From: Cycloclasticus sp.
GTDB taxonomy: Bacteria > Pseudomonadota > Gammaproteobacteria > Methylococcales > Cycloclasticaceae
NCBI GenBank assembly: GCA_018066825.1
Contig: JAGPVU010000163.1
Coordinates: 1-5,617, forward strand
Direction of reading: 5' to 3'
DNA: 5,617 nucleotides
A program made the position numbers and the translations under genes. The notes under the pieces were generated by a model. It made no database searches and was not told where the DNA came from. It saw only the letters and a list, made by a program, of their open reading frames with translations. This document shows, piece by piece, positions 1 to 5,176 of this stretch (position 1 is its first letter; each line of letters starts with the position of its first letter).

Positions 1-348
1 GACGACGATATGATTCGCGCCTATTTACGTCTGATGCTACGTGATTTAGGCGTTAAAAACATACTAGAAGCCGGCACTAGCGAAAAAGCGCTGCGTGAAA
101 TGAAACTGAAAAAAATCGACCTCATGTTTCTCGATATCAACCTGCCTGACGCGGATGGCATTGAATTCACAAAAATCATAAAGACCAACCAGCCTAACTG
201 CGACATTATCATGATAAGCTCTGAAGTCACTATGGAGCGGGTTAATCAAATCACCCAATCTGCGGCAAAAGACTTTATCGCAAAACCATTTAATGCCAAT
301 GTGGTGGAAAATAAATTAAGCAAAATCCTAAGCAGCATAAACGCTTAA
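1..348 (+). CDS. Stand-alone CheY-like response regulator receiver protein, 5' end missing
   Basis: A two-component receiver domain: it should accept a phosphoryl group from a histidine kinase on an aspartate and signal by conformational change in the cytoplasm. The reading frame is open from base 1, and the first three codons encode Asp-Asp-Asp, part of the acidic pocket. The ATG at 10 is therefore internal, and the true start lies about ten residues to the left of the window. Visible landmarks are the phosphoacceptor Asp at 133-135 in the context FLDINLPDADG, a Ser (217-219, MISSE) in the usual Thr/Ser position, and the Lys of AKPF at 283-285. The protein ends shortly after the last helix, so there is no DNA-binding or enzymatic output domain. 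It is roughly 40% identical, ungapped, to the next receiver gene at 669, so the two are paralogues. Receiver identity is certain; the partner kinase and target are not visible. Confidence 0.93.
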   Translation, partial: DDDMIRAYLRLMLRDLGVKNILEAGTSEKALREMKLKKIDLMFLDINLPDADGIEFTKIIKTNQPNCDIIMISSEVTMERVNQITQSAAKDFIAKPFNANVVENKLSKILSSINA

Positions 349-368
349 ATCATTGCATCCATATCGAC

Positions 369-392
369 GCATTAGATCGCTAATGCTTCTCT
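369..392 (+). terminator. Candidate weak intrinsic terminator after the first receiver gene
   Basis: A 7-bp perfect stem GCATTAG (369-375) / CTAATGC (380-386) with loop ATCG is followed by the pyrimidine-rich stretch TTCTCT. It begins 21 bases past the stop codon, where a terminator is expected. The stem has only three G-C pairs and the T tract is interrupted, so termination may be partial. Confidence 0.4.
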
Positions 393-430
393 AGTTCACG
401 GTCAATCAAGCCTTAAATAATGTTTTAAAT

Positions 431-463
431 CCTAAAAGAAACCTAATCTACCCTAATACCTAG
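431..463. repeat. Three CCTAA direct repeats spaced 10-11 bases apart
   Basis: CCTAA occurs at 431-435, 442-446 and 452-456, the last two extended to CCTAAT, with a related CCTAG at 459-463. The 11- and 10-base periods put the first three on one face of the helix. This is how direct-repeat sites for DNA-binding regulators are often arranged. No known factor is recognised and the elements are short, so chance in AT-rich sequence is possible. Confidence 0.3.
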
Positions 464-514
464 CTCAATTTTTCTCTGTAGATATCTATTTTATTACCCA
501 ATGTATTTTATCTA

Positions 515-529
515 TCTAATTGAATTAGA
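515..529. promoter_or_regulatory. Perfect 7-1-7 inverted repeat, candidate operator
   Basis: TCTAATT (515-521), a central G, then AATTAGA (523-529) is a perfect palindrome around one base. A 10-bp palindrome, TAGATATCTA, lies just upstream at 479-488. The 15-bp repeat covers the -35 element of the candidate promoter at 520-548, where a dimeric regulator could block or recruit RNA polymerase. The regulator is unknown. Confidence 0.35.
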
Positions 530-548
530 AATATTTTTTATCCTTAAT
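520..548 (+). promoter_or_regulatory. Candidate sigma-70 promoter for the second receiver gene
   Basis: TTGAAT (520-525) and CTTAAT (543-548) are separated by 17 bases; each matches the consensus at 4 of 6 positions. It would give a leader of roughly 110 bases that includes the hairpin region at 584-617. A second weak -10-like hexamer, TAATAT, lies at 560-565. The surrounding sequence is so AT-rich that such matches are easily found by chance. Confidence 0.28.
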
Positions 549-583
549 GTAGACTTTTCTAATATAACAACTATATTTAAACA

Positions 584-617
584 AGCGCTCGATCAAGATC
601 GAGGCACGTCGAGCGCT
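584..617 (+). promoter_or_regulatory. Two mutually exclusive hairpins in the leader of the second receiver gene
   Basis: AGCGCTCGA (584-592) pairs perfectly with TCGAGCGCT (609-617) across a 16-base loop. Alternatively CTCGATC (589-595) pairs with GATCGAG (598-604) across a 2-base loop. The two structures share bases 589-592 and the second uses the loop of the first, so they cannot both form. No T tract follows on either strand, so this is not a standard terminator. It ends 51 bases before the start codon and is much more GC-rich than its surroundings. It could be an RNA switch or a DNA operator; the sequence does not say which. Confidence 0.4.
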
Positions 618-652
618 AAAAATTGAGGATGTTGAAAAGTATTTTAACCACG

Positions 653-659
653 AAGGTGG
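653..659 (+). promoter_or_regulatory. Ribosome binding site that selects ATG 669
   Basis: AAGGTGG lies 9 bases before ATG 669, a normal spacing. It is only 3 bases before the in-frame GTG at 663, which is too close. The spacer contains a run of six G (658-663). Confidence 0.6.
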
Positions 660-668
660 GGGGTGCTT

Positions 669-1088
669 ATGAACAAAGTACAGGATGTAAATATTATTTT
701 AATCGATGCTGATGATAGGGTTCGCGGCTATTTACGTTCTATGCTGCTTAGATTCGGTTTTGCCCATATTCGAGATGTGGGTTCTGGTGAAAAGGCCCTC
801 AAGGAAATTTCATTAGATCCGATTAACCTTGTATTTCTCGACATGAACGTGCCTGATATCGAGGGGCTTGAGCTAATAAAAAACATCCACGAAAGACAGC
901 CTAAATGTCAGATTATAGTGACAAGCAATAGTATCACCGAAGGGCTGGTTCGTCAGATAACCGAAGCACATATCAAAAGGATTATTCTAAAACCCTTTAA
1001 CAACCACACAATTGAGACCAAAGTACGTGAAGTATTACCCCTCCTTTATACAACTAATTGGTCCACAGAACCCGTCCTTAGCACATAA
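669..1088 (+). CDS. Stand-alone CheY-like receiver protein with atypical acidic pocket
   Basis: This encodes a 139-residue single receiver domain, the paralogue of the gene at 1-348. From ATG 669, beta-1 reads NIILID, the phosphoacceptor is Asp58 (FLDMNVPD), the Thr/Ser position is Ser86, and the conserved Lys is Lys108 (LKPF). In the N-terminal acidic pair, Asp13 is kept, but the next position, equivalent to CheY Asp13 and a direct Mg2+ ligand, is Ala14. Asp15 and Asp16 follow and might substitute. It may therefore phosphorylate poorly or signal without phosphorylation; this is inference. A short tail of about 15 residues (TTNWSTEPVLST region) follows the domain, with no output domain. GTG 663 in the same frame is a less likely start because of the spacing from the AAGGTGG site. 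The stop is followed by convergent msrA after 55 bases with no strong terminator seen. Confidence 0.92.
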   Translation: MNKVQDVNIILIDADDRVRGYLRSMLLRFGFAHIRDVGSGEKALKEISLDPINLVFLDMNVPDIEGLELIKNIHERQPKCQIIVTSNSITEGLVRQITEAHIKRIILKPFNNHTIETKVREVLPLLYTTNWSTEPVLST

Positions 1089-1143
1089 CGAGCCCAATGA
1101 TTCAGCCAAAAAATACAATGACTCTTTTCAACAAGACAGCTGC

Positions 1144-1767
1144 TTAATCTAAAGCAACTCCTGTCCCTCCTAAACCACAATAACCACCCGGGTTTTTAGC
1201 TAGGTATTGTTGATGATAATGTTCAGCGTAGTAAAACGTTGGCTGGGGTAATATTTCTGTCGTAATGTCACCCAAGCCTGATAAACGCAACTGCTGTTGA
1301 TAGGCCTCCCGCGCGTGCTCTGCCAGTTCGGCCTCGCCTGCAGAAGCATAGTAAATTCCCGAGCGATACTGTGTCCCCAAATCATTCCCTTGACGCATGC
1401 CTTGTGTGGGGTTGTGTGATTCCCAAAACGTTTTTAATAACTGCTGATAGCTGATTACATCTGGGTTGTATACCACCAACACCACTTCATTATGCCCGGT
1501 CATACCGCTACATACTTCTTCATAACTTGGGTTGGGCGTATAGCCCGCAGCATAGCCGACGGCCGTAGCATAGACACCATCAAGCTGCCAAAATTTACGT
1601 TCGGCGCCCCAAAAACAACCTAAGCCAAATAACGCCGTTTGCAAGCCATCAGGAAATGGCGCTTGCAAGCTATGTTGACGGTGCACAAAATGCACCTTTG
1701 GAACCCGCATCGCTTCATCGCGACCTTTTAACGCTTGTTCTTGCCGGGGTAATTCTGTTTTATTCAT
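1144..1767 (-). CDS. msrA: Peptide methionine sulfoxide reductase MsrA
   Basis: A 207-residue cytoplasmic enzyme that reduces the S-epimer of methionine sulfoxide in proteins and free methionine, repairing oxidative damage with thioredoxin as reductant. The catalytic motif GCFWG has its nucleophile at Cys51. Tyr82, Glu94 (GHNEVV), Asp129 (QGNDLGTQYRS) and Tyr134 of the active site are present, all at the same numbers as in the E. coli enzyme. Near the C-terminus, GGYCGLGGTGV carries Cys197, the resolving cysteine matching E. coli Cys198. The second recycling cysteine, E. coli Cys206, is Ala205 here, so this enzyme should use a two-cysteine relay. The numbering match supports ATG 1767 as the start rather than the internal Met20. 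No good Shine-Dalgarno is visible; instead a small hairpin sits two bases before the ATG. It is convergent with the second receiver gene and divergent from the mechanosensitive channel gene. Confidence 0.97.
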   Translation of the reverse strand: MNKTELPRQEQALKGRDEAMRVPKVHFVHRQHSLQAPFPDGLQTALFGLGCFWGAERKFWQLDGVYATAVGYAAGYTPNPSYEEVCSGMTGHNEVVLVVYNPDVISYQQLLKTFWESHNPTQGMRQGNDLGTQYRSGIYYASAGEAELAEHAREAYQQQLRLSGLGDITTEILPQPTFYYAEHYHQQYLAKNPGGYCGLGGTGVALD

Positions 1768-1769
1768 AG

Positions 1770-1786
1770 TTCAAGTATCGCTTGAA
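1770..1786 (-). promoter_or_regulatory. Inverted repeat immediately before the msrA start codon
   Basis: TTCAAG (1770-1775) and CTTGAA (1781-1786) form a perfect 6-bp inverted repeat with a 5-base loop. On the - strand it ends two bases before ATG of msrA and occupies the place of a Shine-Dalgarno sequence. It could be an operator half-site pair or an RNA hairpin that limits translation. The repeat is short, so chance is possible. Confidence 0.35.
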
Positions 1787-1798
1787 AAGTTGATGAAC

Positions 1799-1826
1799 AC
1801 AATAACACTTAAACGGCACCCATCAA
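1799..1826 (-). promoter_or_regulatory. Candidate msrA promoter
   Basis: Read on the - strand, TTGATG (1821-1826) and TATTGT (1799-1804) lie 16 bases apart, each matching the sigma-70 consensus at 4 of 6 positions. A TG at the extended -10 position helps slightly. The start of transcription would lie around 1792, giving a leader of about 25 bases that contains the inverted repeat at 1770-1786. Confidence 0.3.
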
Positions 1827-1831
1827 TCCCG

Positions 1832-1862
1832 TTGTCATTAATCGAGTATCGGGTAAGATAAT
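1832..1862 (+). promoter_or_regulatory. Candidate promoter for the mechanosensitive channel gene
   Basis: TTGTCA (1832-1837) matches the -35 consensus at 5 of 6 positions. TAAGAT (1854-1859) at 16-base spacing, or GATAAT (1857-1862, 5 of 6) at 19-base spacing, could serve as the -10. The leader would be about 105 bases. The element overlaps the receiver-gene fossil described at 1838-1884. Confidence 0.3.
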
Positions 1863-1884
1863 CCGTGCCTACCTGAGTTTACGG
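1838..1884 (+). pseudogene. Decayed N-terminal fragment of a third receiver gene
   Basis: Bases 1858-1884 read in frame as I-I-R-A-Y-L-S-L-R and then hit TAG at 1888. The first receiver reads M-I-R-A-Y-L-R-L-M at the same place and the second R-V-R-G-Y-L-R-S-M. Across IRAYL, the codons ATC CGT GCC TAC CTG here differ from ATT CGC GCC TAT TTA only at synonymous sites, the mark of shared coding ancestry. Upstream, TTAATCGA (1838-1845) is identical to bases of the second receiver gene encoding Leu-Ile-Asp. The distance from there to the Arg codon is 26 bases instead of 24, so a net 2-base insertion breaks the frame. GATCTAGGT at 1910-1918 resembles the Asp-Leu-Gly codons of the first receiver but needs a further gap and frame change. 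No start codon or downstream domain remains. The match is short, so a chance resemblance is not excluded. Confidence 0.42.
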
Positions 1885-1960
1885 ACATAGTACAAGCCCT
1901 ACAAAACCTGATCTAGGTGCATGCTCTTGGTTTAAAACGTGGTTTTTGATCTATCACTAA

Positions 1961-1966
1961 GAAGGA
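1961..1966 (+). promoter_or_regulatory. Ribosome binding site that selects ATG 1975
   Basis: GAAGGA lies 8 bases before ATG 1975, an ideal spacing. It lies downstream of the in-frame GTG at 1939, which has no comparable site, so ATG 1975 is the start. Confidence 0.75.
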
Positions 1967-1974
1967 ATGTTGTC

Positions 1975-4047
1975 ATGAAGCGATTAAATTTTGTATTGAC
2001 TCTACTGCTTTTTGTTACCTCAGCGGCCATCGCCGCCGAGACAACAGCGCCTAATTTTCAGCAACTTAAAGCTGACTGGTGGACACATTTTGCACCCGAA
2101 AAAAAGCTAACCAACGAGCTTCTTCAGCAACGCCTAGATGAACTAGGTAGCTCATTAACACGGCTTAGCCAAACGTTTAACGAAAATAATCGCCCCATTT
2201 TATTACCGTTAGTTATTCAGTTACGTGAGTTGGCAGACGTCTATGGTCAACCCTTAACGCCAATCACAAGCAACGTAATACCTGCGCTCCCTGAAAAGAA
2301 AAGCTACCTGTTGTCGGATGCCTTTTCACTGCAACTGGATTATCTGGAATTAAATGCTGAAATAGAACACCAACGATCCGATATTTTATGGCGTCGAGAG
2401 CTAATTGAAACCGAACGAAAACAACAGTCACAACGTAAAATAAGTTACCAAGAGGACAGCAATAACCCCACAGAAAAATTAGCCTTGGCGTTAACGATTA
2501 TGGCCTCTAGATTTCAACTGGAGCTAGATCTTGTCAAGCTCACGCACCTGCAAGCAAGACTGGACCAACTTATTAACAAAAAATCAGTCCTGCAAAAAAC
2601 ACTCAAAAACATGGCGCCTTTGCTAACGTTTGAGACAGGTGATCTTGAACGTTGGAAAAAGCAATACCAACAATCGCTTGAAAACATCATTCAAATCAGA
2701 AAACAGGCAGTCCGTCATATCACAACAACGCTGGGTGATAATAACGATTCATTGCATAAAACAGATCGGGAACTACGCATTAGTACCGAAGAACTTCGTG
2801 CCGCACGTGCCGACATTATCGTGGGTATGATTGAATTAACACGGCATGAAGACACCAGTGATTTGGGTAGCCTTAAACAGAAAGTAGCTGATGCTGAGGC
2901 CTTATTAAAAAGTCAGGCACCCAAACAGGCTTATATTGTCAATTCACTGTCTGCGCTCTACGGCTGGGAAGAAACCAACAAAAAATCTGCCAATGAAAAA
3001 CTGCCACCCGTTGAGTTGTTAGCTTTAATAAAACAACAAATCAACGCCGTGAAAACCGAGTTAGATCTTTTAAAGTTTTCAGTGAGTTTGACCAGAAAAA
3101 GGATGTTAGTAGGCGCTTTTGGTATAGAAGATAGCTGGGTAAAATTCACGGGGTTTATCAATAATGGCTATGAAAACATACACACCGTGTTAGCCACCTC
3201 TTTATTTGAAATGAATGAAACACCCGTCACGCTTATGGGCTTAGTTCGTTTATTTATTATTATTTTTATTGCCTGGGCGCTTTCTAAAACAGCTCGCAGC
3301 GGTATCAATCACTTTTCTAGCCAACGTGCTAGCGTTAGCCCTAGTTCTATTTATGCCCTAAGTCGCGTTTTACATTACCTTATCTTATCGATCGGCGTAG
3401 TGATTGGCTTGTCGTCTATCGGTGTCGACTTTACTAAATTTGCCCTGTTGGCTAGTGCACTGAGTATCGGTATTGGTTTTGGCTTACAAACCTTGGTTAG
3501 CAATTTCGTCGCGGGCTTGATTATTTTATTTGAAAAGAGCTTAAAGGTCGGTGACTTCGTTGAGCTTGAATCCGGCATTACCGGTGAAGTCATGGAAATT
3601 AATATGCGTAGTACTTTAATTACCACTAACGATAATATCGACATCTTGGTTCCAAACTCCGAGTTTATTAACAAGAATGTGACTAACTGGACCATGCGCG
3701 AGGTCTACCGCCGCGTACGCGTCCCGTTTGGTGTTGCCTATGGCAGCGACAAGGAGTTGGTCAAAAAAGCCGCCCTAGAGGCCGCAGACAACGTTCATTG
3801 GACACTAAAAACTGACCCCAACCGAAAGCCTCAAGTTTGGCTTGTGCGATTTGGTGATAGTAGCCTTGATTTTGAACTCGTCATTTGGTTGATTCCAGAA
3901 GCGGTAAAAAGGCCTTCAGGTGTTCAAGCCAGTTATTTATGGGAAATATCTAATAAATTAGCCGAACACAATATCGAAATCCCATTCCCTCAGCGGGATC
4001 TACACTTACGCAGTGGTTTTGAGACCTTAATTAATAAAGAGCTTTAA
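1975..4047 (+). CDS. MscS-family mechanosensitive ion channel with large periplasmic domain
   Basis: A 690-residue inner-membrane channel that should open under membrane tension and release solutes during hypo-osmotic shock. Residues 1-21 are a signal peptide (MKR, hydrophobic LNFVLTLLLFV, cleavage near AIA/AE). Residues about 22-415 are hydrophilic, rich in Leu, Glu, Lys and Gln, and mostly helical with coiled-coil character (about 125-150, 171-213, 224-248 and 297-313); they should lie in the periplasm. Membrane helices follow at about 419-437, 465-483 and 490-519. The third is the pore helix, with alternating glycines (IGIGFGLQ) and NFVAGLIILFE, typical of the larger MscK/MscM-like members. 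The cytoplasmic beta domain follows (VGDFVEL, TGEVMEINMRST, LVPNSEFI) and then the alpha/beta domain to the end. E. coli MscS is 286 residues; MscK and YbdG-like proteins differ in helix number, and this protein has only three predicted membrane helices. The N-terminal domain is not recognised. Start ATG 1975 is supported by GAAGGA and by the signal peptide it exposes. Confidence 0.93.
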   Translation: MKRLNFVLTLLLFVTSAAIAAETTAPNFQQLKADWWTHFAPEKKLTNELLQQRLDELGSSLTRLSQTFNENNRPILLPLVIQLRELADVYGQPLTPITSNVIPALPEKKSYLLSDAFSLQLDYLELNAEIEHQRSDILWRRELIETERKQQSQRKISYQEDSNNPTEKLALALTIMASRFQLELDLVKLTHLQARLDQLINKKSVLQKTLKNMAPLLTFETGDLERWKKQYQQSLENIIQIRKQAVRHITTTLGDNNDSLHKTDRELRISTEELRAARADIIVGMIELTRHEDTSDLGSLKQKVADAEALLKSQAPKQAYIVNSLSALYGWEETNKKSANEKLPPVELLALIKQQINAVKTELDLLKFSVSLTRKRMLVGAFGIEDSWVKFTGFINNGYENIHTVLATSLFEMNETPVTLMGLVRLFIIIFIAWALSKTARSGINHFSSQRASVSPSSIYALSRVLHYLILSIGVVIGLSSIGVDFTKFALLASALSIGIGFGLQTLVSNFVAGLIILFEKSLKVGDFVELESGITGEVMEINMRSTLITTNDNIDILVPNSEFINKNVTNWTMREVYRRVRVPFGVAYGSDKELVKKAALEAADNVHWTLKTDPNRKPQVWLVRFGDSSLDFELVIWLIPEAVKRPSGVQASYLWEISNKLAEHNIEIPFPQRDLHLRSGFETLINKEL

Positions 4048-4141
4048 CACTTACCCAATGTCCAACGCCCAGCACCAATAAGTATTTTAGACTAAGTGTC
4101 GACTGAACAATTAAATGTAGGCTTGATGGTGTATTTTCACG

Positions 4142-4170
4142 TTGATGAGATAGCCCACTTGTTTTACATT
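4142..4170 (+). promoter_or_regulatory. Candidate promoter for the alpha/beta hydrolase gene
   Basis: TTGATG (4142-4147) and TACATT (4165-4170) are 17 bases apart, each 4 of 6 to the sigma-70 consensus. The gene 192 bases after the channel gene could thus be expressed on its own, with a leader of about 60 bases. No convincing terminator was found between 4048 and this site. Confidence 0.38.
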
Positions 4171-4239
4171 GGCACGAAACCTTAAACTTGCTCAACCCTT
4201 CTAAATTTGCTGGGTAATAGTTATTTTAGGCATAATAAA

Positions 4240-5112
4240 ATGGCATCTATAAAAACTACGCAGCTACTCCTTACTGTTTGCATCGCAATTAGTTCTGCTA
4301 CTTGTAGCATCATACCCAGCAAAGATGAACGAATAAAATATGCTGACCGACTGGCCTCTGACCAAAACTGGCAACGAGTCGAACTTAACACATCGCCTTT
4401 TAAACTAACTGCCTATGAAGCAAAGCCATATCAACAAAATAATACTTTAATTATTTACCTTGAAGGCGATGGTTTTGCCTGGCGGTCAAAACGTAAAAGT
4501 GCGATTAACCCAACACCAATAAACCCAATTGGATTAAAGCTAGCACTACACCATAAAAATGGCACCGCAGTCTATTTAGCACGGCCTTGCCAGTACAGTA
4601 AATTCACATCTATATCACCCTGTGAGACTCGTTTTTGGACGACTCATCGTTTTTCAACAGAAATAATTTCTAGTTATATGCAGGCCTTAGATACGCTAAA
4701 ATCAAAATACCGTTCGAATAAATTTATTTTGATCGGCTACTCTGGAGGGGCATCAGTGGCAGCACTTCTGGCAATAGAAAGAAATGACGTTGCAAGAATA
4801 ATTACGGTCGCAGGAAACCTAGATCATAAGAAATGGACAGACTGGCATAAAATATCACCGTTAACTGGCTCACTAAACCCAGCCAATCAAAATAGTCGGT
4901 TATCAAATATAGAGCAAACACACCTAGTTGGAAGCGAAGATAAAATAGTACCTCCGGAATTAACCACCAATTTCGTTAGTCAAAACCACACTAATCCACT
5001 ATCGAAAGTCGTCATAATTCAAGGCCAAACGCATCATTGTTGTTGGGATACAATATGGCCTAACTTATCTATCCACCATCAATTAACGTTCGTCAAACAG
5101 GCTATTGAATAA
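4240..5112 (+). CDS. Exported alpha/beta hydrolase (GYSGG serine hydrolase)
   Basis: A 290-residue serine hydrolase, probably an esterase or lipase-like enzyme acting in the periplasm or at the outer membrane; the substrate is unknown. Residues 1-22 form an export signal (hydrophobic LLLTVCIAISSA). Cys22 follows Ser-Ala-Thr, a poor lipobox, so lipoprotein anchoring is uncertain although related proteins, as I recall them, are often lipoproteins. Conserved blocks are YLEGDGFAW, the PTP and LAL segments, VYLARPCQY, FWTTHRFS, the nucleophile elbow GYSGG with Ser168, TVAGNLDH, SPLTGSLNP, the acid loop GSEDKIVPP with Asp234, and the catalytic histidine in THHCCW, probably His265. The catalytic triad is complete. 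ATG 4240 is preferred over the upstream in-frame TTG at 4207: AGG at 4228-4230 lies 9 bases before the ATG and the signal peptide then starts normally. It is convergent with the IalB-family gene. Confidence 0.85.
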   Translation: MASIKTTQLLLTVCIAISSATCSIIPSKDERIKYADRLASDQNWQRVELNTSPFKLTAYEAKPYQQNNTLIIYLEGDGFAWRSKRKSAINPTPINPIGLKLALHHKNGTAVYLARPCQYSKFTSISPCETRFWTTHRFSTEIISSYMQALDTLKSKYRSNKFILIGYSGGASVAALLAIERNDVARIITVAGNLDHKKWTDWHKISPLTGSLNPANQNSRLSNIEQTHLVGSEDKIVPPELTTNFVSQNHTNPLSKVVIIQGQTHHCCWDTIWPNLSIHHQLTFVKQAIE

Positions 5113-5149
5113 TAAAAGCAGCGTAAAAAATCTAAACAGCTAATTTTCA

Positions 5150-5176
5150 GGCGTTAGCCAACCAACGCTATAAGCT
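5150..5176 (+). terminator. Possible weak terminator between convergent genes
   Basis: GCGTT (5151-5155) pairs with AACGC (5164-5168) across an 8-base loop, extendable by one G-T pair. It lies in the 63-base gap between the converging hydrolase and IalB genes. The following stretch TATAAGCTTAATTT is only moderately T-rich, so the terminator call is weak. Confidence 0.28.

Larger units (their letters stand above)
349..668. other. 320-base AT-rich intergenic region between the two receiver genes
   Basis: No coding region is supported here: no open frame of useful length has a ribosome site or recognisable protein. It holds a weak terminator hairpin (369-392), phased CCTAA repeats (431-463), palindromes at 479-488 and 515-529, a weak promoter candidate (520-548) and competing hairpins (584-617). 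Unlike the msrA/channel gap, I see no receiver-gene remnant. A regulatory region is the simplest reading, but a small RNA cannot be excluded. Confidence 0.5.

Noticed and set aside
10..12. ATG 10 as start of the first receiver
   Set aside because: The three codons before it encode Asp residues of the acidic pocket, so the gene extends left of the window.
663..668. GTG 663 as start of the second receiver
   Set aside because: The AAGGTGG site is only 3 bases away from it but 9 bases from ATG 669.
1141..1156. TGCTT / AAGCA hairpin at the end of msrA as a terminator
   Set aside because: Only 5 bp, overlaps the msrA stop codon, and no T tract follows on either strand.
1939..1974. GTG 1939 as start of the mechanosensitive channel
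   Set aside because: It would bury the signal peptide behind 12 residues including two arginines, and it lacks a ribosome site; ATG 1975 has GAAGGA at ideal spacing.
3375..3695. Antisense open frame opposite the channel core
   Set aside because: It lies fully within the strongly conserved MscS coding region, has no ribosome site and resembles no protein family.
4048..4098. CACTTA / TAAGTG pair after the channel gene as a terminator
   Set aside because: The loop is 39 bases and there is no T tract; pairing is unlikely to matter.
4207..4239. TTG 4207 as start of the alpha/beta hydrolase
   Set aside because: It is a rare start codon with no ribosome site, and ATG 4240 gives a normal signal peptide.
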